This document shows, piece after piece, positions 9,071 to 20,205 of a stretch of DNA of 64,000 bases. Numbering within the stretch: position 1 is the first letter of the stretch; each line of letters begins with the position of its first letter. Source of the stretch: Tieghemiomyces parasiticus (taxonomy: Eukaryota > Kickxellomycota > Dimargaritomycetes > Dimargaritales > Dimargaritaceae); contig JANBPT010000024.1 of assembly GCA_027575765.1 (NCBI GenBank), positions 1 through 64,000 of the forward strand. The letters are read 5' to 3'. Position numbers and translations under genes: made by a program. The notes under the pieces were generated by a model. It was not told the DNA's origin, did not search any database, and saw only the letters and a program-made list of their open reading frames with translations.

Positions 9071-11680
9071 TCATTCTAATTCATAAAATAGCATGTAGGC
9101 ATCGCCAGCAGCAAGGGCGTGTTCCAGTTGGCAAGGTTCTACGCTCGAGTCAGAAATTCGGAACCATTCCGCGGGAGGGTCCCTCGCCGTTTCAGCTGGA
9201 CTAGAGCCTGGGGAGCGATTAGTCTGTTGCGTTAGCCAAGCCTCAGATGGCTGGGGATTTAGACACCGGTAGGCTTCGGGTGGTAGGAGACCAGCATAGA
9301 ACTCGGCGTCGATCGGGGTAGCCGCTGGCACCACGGGTCGCCACGTGCGACGGTACGTGATGAAATGGCCAAAGGCGTGAGTCCCGCCGTGGGAGAGGAT
9401 GGCATTCAAACGAAACCGGCTGCGGTCGGAGGCGAGAGGTTGGGCTGGTTTGGTCGCTGCGGTGGCTGCGGTAGCTGCGGGGGGCTGATGATGACGGTTC
9501 GATGGGGAGGAAAGGGGCCGGGCAGGCTGGGTGCTGAGATGCCCCGAGGTTACAAAGGGTGCGAGGTTCAGGTGGCTGGGGAAGTCGATCTGACAGGGGT
9601 TCTTGACGGCCTGGCCCGAAGGGGTGAAAATTGAACGAGAAAAATGGAGGCAGAGGATCTGGGGAGGCCGTGCAATCATGATTTGTTTGGTGCACCGGGT
9701 AGGGTGCGCTGGCTCGCTTGACCGTGATAATGCAATACCTGTGATGATTGGTGGGGCGGAATTAGGATAAGGGGAATACTGTCCGTTTGAGGTTAGCCAT
9801 GCTCGAGGGGGGTGATTCGGAGAGATAGGCCAATGCCGTTACCAAGACAAATCAGCCGATGACATGAGCGAATGGCCAAAACTGACCTTTGAAACTTGGG
9901 TCGTCTTCCGGTAGGTCCTCCTCGAGGGCCTTGACTAGGGCGCCACGTTGTCTTTCGAGTCGCTCACGGGTCACCTTGGGTTTCGAAGTCTCGGCTCCAC
10001 CCGTTGTTCCCTTACGTGAGCGACGTTTTCGCTCTCCCGACCCGGGGCTCGACCCGGTAGTCCCAGTGAGATCAGTCAGCTGGGCCTCGACGGCAGCAAG
10101 GGTGCGCCGCACCGCGCAGCGGTGGCAGTTGAAATCATCAATGGTGTCCAGCCGGGTATACTCGCGGAGCAGGTCCGTCAAGTGGCAACGTGGTGTCATG
10201 GGCAGTGTAAGGGAGAGGTTGTCAAAGGTGAAGTGGCGCACCGCGGCGGTGTAGCCGCAACGGATGCAGGAGGTGCGCTGGGCGGCGAGGCCAAGGAAGG
10301 GGCTGCGGGGCCCGGTAGTTGGTGCTGGCAAGTGCAACGAGGCGGTAGGTAGGCTGGCATCGTTAAGGGCTTGGGGCAACTTGTCGACCAAACCGGCCAG
10401 GTCGAACAGGGACGCCGTGAGGTCACACGGGGCCGGCGTATAGACCATAGCTGCGGATAGGATTTGAAAAAGCTCCTGAGCGTCCTGTGCCAGTGGAGGG
10501 GGGGGGGCGAGCGGGGAATAGGAGTAGCGCGTGAGATGCATGGCAGCCCAAGGCTGCTGTCAGCACGGTAGATAAAGTGCGTCGTTTTCAATCCGCACCC
10601 ACTACTTACCTGCTGCTGACGACTGGATACCCAGGCGGCCTTGCGGCTCAGCGCGGCGATGAGGTCGGTAGGGGCGAATGACGCGCGATGGCGACTAAGT
10701 GTCAGCAATTCTAATATGAGCAGGAGAGACGAGAGAGTGTAGGAAAGGGCCATGGAGCTGGTAAGTTGAACGACAAATTCGCTGAAGTTGGCCGCCGATA
10801 TCAAGCGAGTTCCGATGGCGGTACTCGAAGTCTAGTTGAGTCTTTCTGCTAATGCACCTGCCCGAATAGTTAGACTGGGCCTTACTTTGTAGAACCGCGA
10901 CGAGCGCCTGGACGAGTCCGTTGTCATGGGGTTCTAGACAAGGCACCATGAGGTCGCGGGGTCCCTGAATGGGCCGTGCCTCGGGAGAACGCCCAGCACC
11001 TCGCTGCTGAAAGGCAAGGTAGATGCAGAGGTAGGCATACAGGCTTGGTAGGGCGGCGAAGGCCTTGGTAGGAAAGTAGTTGAGGACGGTGGGGTGCCGT
11101 AGATAAGTTAAGCTACAGGGACGGCACGACCCATTGGCACCGTTAGTCTCCCCCTTGGCAAGGCGGGGTCTGACTACCTCAAGTTCGCTTTGGATTGTCG
11201 ACTTACCTGTAGCACCGAGTTCATAAAGCATGTGTTGCCGCAGTTGTTGAGCCCTGGCGGGTAGAGGCCTAGGCGGAAGGAAAAAGGGACGCCAAGGATG
11301 GATTGTAATGGTAGCACGTAACAATGCAGTGCTGTTCGTTAGTAAACAATATGGGAGTCACCTCGCCCAAGCTCTTTGGTAGGCACTTTCCGTGGTCGCC
11401 TATCGATACTGCCCGGCAGTGGCCCTTATAGACAGTGTAGCATACCTGAGAATACGACTGTGGCCTCCTCGCCGGGCCTATCATCAGTATCAATCGATGG
11501 CTTCTCCGGTCGCTTGGATTTGCGCAGCTTGCGTCGGGTCGTCTTTTTGGCTGACGAAAGCTCGTCGAAAGACCTTAGCGAAGTAGTAAGGACGTAGGTC
11601 ACCAGGGAGGTGGCCAGGACTGTCAGGAGGGGCACGGCGATGGCCAGCGCCGAGGACCAGGTAGCACCCGGTCGAGGCAT
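9071..11680 (-). CDS. Membrane-anchored ubiquitin carboxyl-terminal hydrolase (Ubp1/USP30-like)
   Basis: A C19-family deubiquitinase. Exon 1 (11680-11446) encodes a hydrophobic segment (SALAIAVPLLTVLATSLVTY) and then a basic stretch, an N-terminal membrane anchor as in yeast Ubp1 and mitochondrial USP30. Exon 2 (11268-11207) gives the Cys box, NNCGNTCFMNSVLQ. Exon 3 starts at 11063 (AFAALPSLYAYL) and ends near 10886. Exon 4 ends at 10610 with SSRQQQ, joined to DAQELF of exon 5 (10484-9887) to give the QQDAQE box. Exon 5 has a CXXC pair (CIRCGY, CHRC). Exon 6 (9738-9071) has the His box HAFGHFITYRR and the closing WFRISDSSVE. Phases close at every junction except between exons 3 and 4, which I could not resolve; a missed exon or defect there is possible. 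Confidence 0.85.
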
Positions 11681-12287
11681 GGCGGGCTAGAGGGGACTGA
11701 CCAAGAAAGTGGAGAGGGAAGGGGTGTCAGGTGTGTTGGAAAGAGCGGGCGCTGGCTTGCCTCCCGGGGGGCAGTCTGAGTTACCGGGCAGGGTCGACGG
11801 GGCGAATGAGGCAATTGGTGCAGTATCATCTAAACCATGTAAGCCAAGCAAAAGTATAACCTACACGTAGCTAAGCCCTGAGCAATGTGGCAAACGAAGC
11901 GGCCAGGTCAAGAGTTCATTGAACCAAACGACCGGCCCTCCTTTGGGGCGCCAGGTGAAACCCCTTCTGGCCACAACTCCTGTTCAGTTGCCCCCTTCAA
12001 GGACCGGTGCCGCTCTCCTATTTGAAGCTCCCCCTGGTGGAAATTGCCCTACCAGATTAGGGCAGAGCAAAATCCAATCCACGGCCAAGGTGATCCGCCC
12101 TGGTACCACTTCTTTGCTCGGTCCCTTCTTCCTCAACGATTAGTGCGTAGTCAAGAAAGCTCCCTACGCCCACGACTGCACTATTCGTCAACCGTCAGCC
12201 CAGCGCGATTACGTGTACCTTGTTTTACCCACTTTTCTACGTAGATTTCAATTACCACTCTCTGCGTTGACTGCTCTCGTCATTGCC
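11681..12287. promoter_or_regulatory. Shared divergent promoter region
   Basis: About 600 bp between the starts of the divergent USP and COA8 genes, with no convincing coding sequence. The two genes presumably share this upstream region. I see no strong TATA box on either side. Confidence 0.4.
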
Positions 12288-13036
12288 ATGTCCCAGTTTC
12301 TATCTTCCATTGCCCTCCGAACGGCCAGCCGGCAGACATCATCACAGGTCGCCCATGCCCTGCCTGTGGGTGGCCTGACATGGCGCCAACACGGCTCCTC
12401 AGCACGGAGTGGACGTAGTAAGTCCGACTGGATCCCTACATGAACTCTGTAGGCCACGAGTCTCAGGTACCTTACAAACCCCACAGCCCCAGATCCTGCG
12501 CAAGGCCGACGGGTAGTCGCCCACTCTAACACACCAACCCCCACCCCACCGCGCGCCCTCTCCCTTCGCTAGGTACCGAGTTCAGGTCCAAGGCTTGCGA
12601 CCCAGACACGCCACTCCAACCAGGCCAAATCATGCTTTCCTCGCCGGACCCAACCTCGCAATGCCGCCGGATAAAATTCTACCGTCCCGCAGACGAGACC
12701 ACGGCCGAGCGGGCGTATCGAGAACTCCGTGAAGCTGCCCAAGCCTTCCACCACGAGTTTTGGGGCGCCGAGAACGCCCGGTTTGAGCGGGAGCGGCTGT
12801 GCTTCATCAACGATGCCGTCCTGAGCATGCTGACGGTCCCGGAACAGGCTGCGGGTCCAACTGTCGACCTTGCGCCGTTCTACCGCGACTATTTGAATGC
12901 GTCCTACCAGCGCCATTTAGACTATAACCGAACTTGGTGGCGGATGAACCTTCGGATTCTGACGCTCGGCGCGCGGGCCTTTCTGGACCGCCGGTGGCCC
13001 GGGCGGCGGGGTAGCCAGAGGTCCAAGTCCGTCTAG
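12288..13036 (+). CDS. COA8: Cytochrome c oxidase assembly factor 8 homologue (COA8/APOPT1)
   Basis: Two exons, 12288-12417 and 12624-13036 (donor GTAAGT, acceptor AACCAG; phase 1 closes to a Ser codon), giving about 180 aa. The N-terminus is rich in Arg, Ser and Ala with few acidic residues, as in a mitochondrial targeting peptide. The body matches the COA8 family in order: RRIKFYRPADE, AAQAFHHEFWGAEN, RFERERLCFI, LAPFYRDYLNASYQRHLDYNRTWWRMN. The usual DWIGPPD lead-in is replaced by LSSPDP. COA8 is a matrix protein that supports complex IV assembly. The ATG chosen is the only upstream one that gives a targeting peptide in frame. Confidence 0.85.
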
Positions 13037-13374
13037 TTAGATTCAATCAGTATAAAGTGAAGTAACTAATGGACACGATACTAATTTCAAGGTTGTGCTT
13101 AGTCCCGCGGAGGCCCACTCGAATGGCAAAATGGAGATACTCTGGTTAAACCCGGCCGTCAAATTATCCTCCGGTTTGCGCTGCTCAAATTTCACCCTCC
13201 GCAAGGCGGGTTTCCGAGTTTTAACCTACCGCGCCAGAGCTATAAGCATTTTTGCATGCCCTTCATCCCCTCCATTCCACATGCTTATTCACGCCCGACC
13301 CCCTTTTGTGCCGGCCTTTCGCTAGCAAAGTCCCACTCCCTTCATTCTGCTCCAGAATCCTTCACCAGTCAACC

Positions 13375-15008
13375 ATGTCGGAGTCCGATCTGCCTGTCGT
13401 GCTCCATTTGCTGGATTTCCTCCTGTATGAGTGCACGCAAATCTACCTACAGACCTGTCGGCGGGAAAGGATCCTGATTTACGACGAACCGACACGCGCG
13501 GGCGAACCACTCTTCCACCCCGCTATCCTCCGGACGATTACCTTACCTACTGCAACTAACTTCGCGGTTTGCCAGCGCCTCAACCACCTAATCCAGGACC
13601 TCAAGACGCAGCTGGAACGGGCCCCGCAGTTTCGGCCCAATCCGCAGCTGCGCCTACGCCTGCTGCTGTGCCGACTGGCCAACCAGATTGCCGGGTACTT
13701 TTACGCCTTGGACCCCGGGGAATATGTGGCCTCTTCATCACCGGTGTCATCTGCCGCTTCGTCCCCAAGTTCAACCCGGGTAGGAGGCCAGATCACTAGC
13801 ACCGAAGCGCCGGCAAAGGATTTGGGTTTGAGCTTGTTTCTGCTGAACCAAGTTCCGGAGACCCTCCTACCCCAATGGCTCCGCGAGTGGAGCAGTGACT
13901 TTCCCGCTGCGAACGGCACGAGTAGCAGCACCGTCACCCCCTCGGCTGCGCCGTCTCCTGGTCGCGACCTGGCCGCGGCCTCCGCCTCGAATGCAACGAG
14001 ACCGCGTTCACCCTGCCATAACTATTTACGTGACGCCTACGTGACGTTTCTCCTCATCTCAGATATTTCCTACACGCTTCTCCGCAAGATTGCTGGCGGG
14101 GACCCCACGGTCACCACCGACTTGGCGTGGTACGAGACCCTCATTGATTTTCAGACCCACTTGGCCATCGAGGCCGCCATGCGGGACACAGCCACCGTGG
14201 GGGCCCTCGCTGCTACGCGTAGCACAAAAGCAGAGCAACGCAGATCTGGTACCGACGCCGGCAAATCCTCCTCACCATCCGCTTCCAGACTCGAATCGAC
14301 TCTACCAGTTCTACGCGAGGCCTTCTGCGTTGACACCTCCGCTAGTGAGATCCTATGGGCCGATTCTCCCGCTCGCCGCACCTACTCTAAGCTGCGCAAT
14401 ACCCGGATCAAGCAGGTGAGTACACATTAGCCTATAATTCTACCGGGAAGCAGGGTTTACTGGGGCGCGACTAGTGACTTTGCTGCGGGCTATTTATACT
14501 TAATCGCACCCGCCTCTACCTCCCACTACTCCATCGACAGCTTGAGCGGCTACTAGCTACCCCAGAAAGCCACCTGTCGACCATTGTTCGCAGGTTCCCG
14601 TTCATCGAATTGCTGGCTAAGGTGCTAGGGTTTATCGAGGGCGCCTTCTGTACGCTCGACAGCCCGCTCTATTCTGAGGTAATTAGGATATAACTTCCGT
14701 TCGAGTCCACGGCGGCGCGCTTGCAACCGTCAAGCACAATTATGGTGATGGAACCCATCCCGGTTTAGTGCAAATAATAATAATTGAAATCTACTTCGCA
14801 CCTCTAAGCCTTATTACCATCTCCGACCACATCCACTCCCTTCCTCTGCCCTTCTCGCGGCCCTGGCCTATAGATGAACTTCCTTACCACGGGGAGCACC
14901 CGGGTATCCCACGACGTACGACGACTCTTTAAGACTCTTGAGGAACAACTGGTCGAGGTTCACGAGCACAGGGACCGGCGACCGACGACGGACGGGGTCG
15001 AGGAATAA
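13375..15008 (+). CDS. Hypothetical protein, unrecognised family
   Basis: Three exons close in phase: 13375-14415, 14541-14678 and 14874-15008 (donors CAG/GTGAGT and GAG/GTAATT), giving 437 aa. The ATG at 13375 has a good context (CAACCATG). The product is mostly helical and leucine-rich at both ends: LHLLDFLLYEC near the start, then LRLRLLLCRLANQIAGYFY, a low-complexity Ser/Thr/Ala spacer near residues 120-200, and a conserved-looking tail (IVRRFPFIELLAKVLGFIE, VRRLFKTLEEQL). There is no signal peptide or membrane segment. I do not recognise the family; a scaffold or complex subunit is only a guess. Confidence 0.7.
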
Positions 15009-15561
15009 AGCTATACGCTAGCAAACAGTAACCTGGCTATGCGTATGAACTTTCCACGGTACTCGACTAATAACTATTTAACTCGGATATTATGTACGAC
15101 ATACCACCTAATAAACGTGAATTAAGCCACAAGAGAGACGGTGAAATAGTTGGAAACAAACGACCTTGACAAAGCGCCAGTCTACTACTGTAGTACCACA
15201 GGACTATCGGAACGGGACTGTGGGACGTACGGCGTTGACAGCCGTATGATAGTAGAGCAGAAGCTCTGGCGTACAATTTAAGAGCGCCACTGGCGTCCAG
15301 CAGCTACCCACGTTTCTGTCGTCACCCTTACTCTCACTACTCCCCTCCTTACGTTTACTTGAACAAGAATCGGGGAGAGTCTGACACTATTGCATTGTTG
15401 CCTGTTCTACCTAACCATAAGCCGTCACCCCTCGTGCGCTTTCCGACCGGGACCATGGTAATTCACATCACTACCATTCCTTTCAAAGACAGTCACCGAG
15501 ATTTCTCCACCGTTACACTTCACTCGACAGGCAACCCCAGCTCATCACGATTCGACTAACG

Positions 15562-18270
15562 ATGGTAAGATGCCGCGTAGGAAATGTGGCGAGTCCATGC
15601 CCAAAGCCTTCCCTCATCAGTGTGACCAACCCTTTTGTTGCCCGCCTTCTCTCTAGAACAAGCACTTATGAGATACACTGGCTGACGCTGCATTCTCCCC
15701 CCCCCCTCCCACTTCACTCCCTCCCGTTGACAACCACCGCCTGGTCCAGGGAAATGAGCAGGCAAAGCCGATCGACCCAGCAGCGGAACTCCGCCAGAGG
15801 GATCTCAAGCCAATGAACCCAGCCTTCCTGAAGGGCGTACAACACAACCGTAAGTAGGGCGATATGTGTAATGTGAGCCTCTGGTTGACACGAGTGACTC
15901 TATGCCTTGAGGCTCACCAAGGTGGTCCCCTCGCAGGGGAGAGGGGAAATTCTGAACCGGTCATTATCTAACCTTTAGTTTTCGAATTGACCCTACCCTA
16001 CGCACCCTCACCCCTACCACCTAGTCAAGATTGTGATCCGCGGCGACACTATGACTGGCAAGACAGCCCTATGTAAGCAAAAAGACGCCCCCCCAACGCC
16101 ACTGAATGAACCCTTCAATCGAAAATCATGCAATCAAACTCACCCGGGCTACGCCCTTTGCCCCTTGTCTTACCCTAATTATCCTGCCGCGCCTTACCCA
16201 GACCACAAACTCCAGGGCCTTCTGCCGCCCCACGAATACGACGCCACCCCACAGATCAACATTGCGCACATGAAGTGGAATGGCCTTGGGGACGCTGGGT
16301 CGTCAGTGGTCAAGGCGGAGCTCTGGGATGTGGTGCAACGCGGCCGGGTGCGTCGCAAGCTGGGTACCCATCTCAAGCTCAGTAACGCCACCAATCCCGC
16401 CGGCACCAGCGGCGGACCCGAGACTGATGGCGATCCTGCCGACGAACCGGACGTGAGTCTAGACGCTGAAACTGTTAACGTGTACCGTGACTGCCAGTGT
16501 GTCCTCCTCCTCTTTGACGTGGCGAAGCCCTGGACGTTTGACTACGCCGAGAAAGAATTGGCGCGGATACCGTATAATGTACCCGTCGTGCTGGTGGGTA
16601 ACTTCAAAGCCCGCACCAAGCCCGCCCTGAGCGACCCGAAAGGAATGACCAAGCTCAAGTCGAAGCGAGGGACTAGAGCGGGGTCGCAGGTCGGCAACAG
16701 TATCGTGGCGGCGGCAGTGGCACCGGCCAAACGATTGGTCAGTATGCAAGATGTTCGCAAGGTCCTGGGCCGGACCCTGCGCGACCGGTTACGTGCTGCT
16801 GAACGGCACCGCCAGGAAATGCGTCGATACACCTTCCATGCCTCACCAGAAACGGCTAACCACGGTATGAAGCGAGCGGAGACCTCGGTACCACATCCCA
16901 TCACGGCGGATGACCCAGCCGCTCTCCTACGGTACTGCGAAGGCGACGTTTTGACCTTGGCGGACCTCCAACGCCTAGCCGGAACCGGTCCGGAATCTCC
17001 CCCCACCATCCCCGCGAGTCCCATCACATCACCCTCGCCCACGTCGGCCTCGGCCAGCCCTCTTGTATCGCCCGTCTTCTCAACGGCGTCTCACAGGCCC
17101 CTACCCCCGGTGAACCATGCCCATATCAGTGGTATCTATTACTCGGCCGTCCTAGACTACATCACCGCCTTCCTTAACATCATTTTGCTCCGCCAGCAGG
17201 CCGATACCCTGTTGCACCGGGCCCGGCAGTGCGAGCGGGAGGTTGGTAACCGACTACAGGCTCTTAACCACCACCCCGGGGATGATAGTGAGGAGGACGG
17301 TGATGAGGACGACAGCGGGGGCGGAATCGACTGGGATGATCTGGTGCGCCAGGGCGGCCGCTCGCCGACCCCTGAAGTATCGGCAGATGAGGACCATCTA
17401 GATGCTATATTCGATCGTCGATTTGATATTGGCGACCAGGGACCCAGAGCGTTTTCGGCCCCCCGCCACGGACAAGGGAAGCCAACCACCCTACCAACCC
17501 CGCGCCCGGCCACTGAGGTTGAACGGCGTTTCAATGGGCCTGTACCAGGTGGTGACGCTAAACCCATACCTCTGTCCTCATCGACGTCCCCAGTTTCCGT
17601 GGCACCGGAACGGCACCACCGACCCGCTATCGCCAAGCCTCTCACGAGCTTAGAGGACGACTTTTTTGATGATGATGACAACGACGATAATACTGTGCCT
17701 AAGGACCCCGTGGTTCCCCTCCACCATCCACCGGCGGCAAGCCGCAGGCCTGGTGGGGTCATCGGATCGCGATACAACCGACCGGATAGTACCAAGGAAA
17801 GTGAACGGCACCACTACCCATCGAATCCGATGGTGGCTGCCGACGAGGATATTGATGATGACGATAATGATGACGACGACCACCACCACCACCACCCTGA
17901 CTTTGCCGTCCCAATCTCGCGGTTACGTCAGGCCGTCAAACCGCCATCTAGCCCCGGTGCGTTAGCATCTGCCGTTCAAACGTCGTATGGCCATCGCCAC
18001 TCTCGTCATCGATCGCCCTCGCCTACCACGACTCGTCCGCATAATCAACAAAGCCCGTGGGATACCGTCGAGTCCGTGACTAACACGTCGAAAGGCCCTC
18101 ACCCGACTGGCCATGGCGAGACGGAGCGGAGTACCGCACTGACCCAAGGGCCTATTGCCCCGGATCATGAAGACGGTGACACGAATGCTCAGCTTCAGTT
18201 TCGCCGGGCGGAGTACGAAGCTTTATCGGATAATGAATCCTCCCCAGCGGACAACCCATGGTCGATTTGA
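15562..18270 (+). CDS. RABL6: RABL6/Parf-like GTPase
   Basis: Inferred exons are 15562-15564 (ATG only), 15750-15849, 16025-16072 and 16202-18270; all phases close, giving 739 aa. The match to RABL6 is clear: KPMNPAFLKGVQHN, P-loop RGDTMTGKTALYHKLQG, WDVVQRGR in place of the usual switch II, then LLLFDVAKPWTFDYAEKEL and VPVVLVGNF (a G4-like NKXD is lost, as in this family). The C-terminal half is disordered, with acidic runs and an Asp-rich tract followed by six His (near 17840-17895). It ends EALSDNESSP...NPWSI. RABL6 proteins are atypical Rab-like GTPases linked to the cell cycle and membrane traffic. The one-codon first exon is inference; it would give an MGN start suitable for N-myristoylation. 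Confidence 0.85.
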
Positions 18271-18308
18271 TACGCATTATCCCTTGCACCAGGATGCATG
18301 GTCCTATT

Positions 18309-18344
18309 TATTTTATATTTTATAATATATATATATATATATAT
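18309..18344. repeat. AT dinucleotide repeat
   Basis: A TTTTATATTTTATAATATATAT-type low-complexity run in the short space between the convergent RABL6 and TSPO genes. It probably lies in the 3' untranslated region of one or both. Confidence 0.85.
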
Positions 18345-18539
18345 CTTGAACCTGCGCCCACCCCTTCCTATGATTACGGTTACTTTGCAAGGGCTCTACC
18401 AGGCCTCTGACACCATTACTAATTTTCTAATTAAAGCAATATTGCGAGAATGGCGGGATGAAGGTACAAGGTAGGAATTACGACAAAATGCTAAGCATAT
18501 AAAGGCACCCGCGGCAGGGGTATTACTACTACTAGCGCC

Positions 18540-19148
18540 TCAATCCGAATCGCTGCTGTCGTGGATATGGGACGGCACGGGCTCCATATTGCTACTACGA
18601 CGACGACGACGCTGGTCCGACTTGACCCCGACGCCATTGTTATTAAGCGACCAAACGCTGTAGGTCAAAGCCGTGGCGTACAGGCTCCACAGCTGGTACG
18701 GAACCAGCAAGTACCCGGCGACGGAGTCGATCTGGAAGAATAAGGTCATGGTGACCAGTACAAACACATCGAGTAAAGCGATATCAAACAGGGCCGGCGC
18801 AATGGCGTGGGCCAAAAAGAATATCGGGGTCCAAATCAAATTGAGCACCAGTTGGAACCAGTAAATCTTGAGGGCGACTTGAGCACGTTCACTCATATAG
18901 GTGAGCCCTCCGGTATCGCGGGCAATATCGTCCGGAGACAGGTAGGCGACGTTGGCCACGCGGTAGGCCGCGTAGCCCATCGCCAGGTACAGTAACGTCC
19001 AGGCCGGGGCAAAGAGCCAGTTGGGCGGCGTGAACCACGGTTTGCGGAGCGTCTTGTACCAGGTGTTGACTTGGTGCTTCATGTAGAAGGACGGGAGGGA
19101 GCCCAGAAGAACCGGCGTCAGGACGTAGAGGAGGAAACGGAGAACCAT
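18540..19148 (-). CDS. TSPO: TspO/MBR (translocator protein, TSPO)
   Basis: An intronless 202-aa protein from the ATG at 19148 (CACCATGG context). It shows the family signature: five membrane segments, WYKTLRKPWFTPPNWLFAPAW after the first, MGYAAYRV, WFQLVLNLIWTPIFF and YQLWSLYATALTYSVW. TSPO lies in the outer mitochondrial or ER membrane, binds porphyrins and cholesterol-like ligands, and in microbes is linked to stress and tetrapyrrole handling. It is longer than the usual 160-170 aa because of an extra tail with an Arg run (QRRRRRS) and an acidic end (DSSDSD), and a roughly 28-residue hydrophilic insert after the second segment. A broken copy lies directly upstream. Confidence 0.93.
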   Translation of the reverse strand: MVLRFLLYVLTPVLLGSLPSFYMKHQVNTWYKTLRKPWFTPPNWLFAPAWTLLYLAMGYAAYRVANVAYLSPDDIARDTGGLTYMSERAQVALKIYWFQLVLNLIWTPIFFLAHAIAPALFDIALLDVFVLVTMTLFFQIDSVAGYLLVPYQLWSLYATALTYSVWSLNNNGVGVKSDQRRRRRSSNMEPVPSHIHDSSDSD

Positions 19149-19939
19149 GGTGCGTCGAAGGAAATTGGTGGTGCGCCCGGGTGGGAATAGGTGAGTGCCC
19201 CCGGGGGGTTGTACCCAGGCTGGTTGCCGGTGGGTGGGGGGGGGTGATAGAGTGAGGTCAAAGGTGGCGGGTGGCAATGAGGCAGGGCAATTCTGAGAAC
19301 TAGAGGATGTGGAAAGTGGAGAGCAATGGGGGTTGGGAAGAGGGAGGCAAATAAGACTTTGAAGCAGTTGCTAAGGGGAGGGAAGAGGGGCACATAGGAC
19401 TCAAGGAAAAGAGGGAAGAGAAGGGTAAGTTAACAAGAAAACTTCCGAGGCACAGGATGGTTTATAAACCTGGGCTGGAGAAGACTTGAGGTAGGCTGGG
19501 CGAGAGGAGGGTGCATTGGAAGGGCAATGAGGGGGGAGGGGTTCTGGCACGAGTAGCATACCACGGTAAGGAACAGATGGGCGGTGGAGCGAGAGAGTTC
19601 TATGGCGATATCACGTCACTCTCTAATGGGACTGATGCGCAGTATTGGCATTGGAGGCGTCGAGGGTGAGTAGGGCTGGTTTCTGAATGTTACAGGAGGG
19701 AATGCCCAAAATGCCCTTCCGCCCGCCGAGAGAGAGAGAGAGAGTTTGGCCGTGAGGGAAGCAATCGACGACCAGCATACGGCAGTCCCGATGGCATGGG
19801 AAGGGAAGGGATTAGCTATATATAAAAAAACGACCATCAGCAAATGGTGGCGGACGTCATCAACGTCAGCACTGAGGGGCAGTGCAGTACGGAGTGAACC
19901 ATCTGTGTATGTGTGGCGTATGTATACCCAACGGACTAA

Positions 19940-20205
19940 GGTCCATGAGGGACAGCACGGCCAGTCTGAGGCCAAATAAGGTAGGAGTCCACCACACGAT
20001 GAGCAGATGTTGGAGGTAGTACCTCAGGACAGCAAGCTGGACCTATCTGGCCGGGAGGTTAGGATAGGTGACATTCGGGACCCCAGTCACACGATAGGCG
20101 GCGTAGCCCATGATGAAGTAGGGCAGGGACCACACCAGACCAAAGGGCCAGCTGTGCAGGATGAGAAATGACTTCACGGGCGTCGCGCACCAGGCTCTGG
20201 TGCAC
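19940..20205 (-). pseudogene. Decayed tandem copy of TSPO
   Basis: On the minus strand one frame reads SWPFGLVWSLPYFIMGYAAYRV, then a TAG stop, then VQLAVLRYYLQHLLIVWWTPTLFG. These align with WLFAPAWTLLYLAMGYAAYRV and QVALKIYWFQLVLNLIWTPIFF of the intact TSPO just downstream. The start and the last two membrane segments are not recognisable. The order and orientation match the intact gene, so this is a broken tandem duplicate rather than an exon of it. Confidence 0.75.

Noticed and set aside
19118..19393. N-terminal extension of TSPO upstream of 19148
   Set aside because: The first family-typical membrane segment starts at MVLRFLLYVL. The upstream part is C/T-rich leader with a poor start context.
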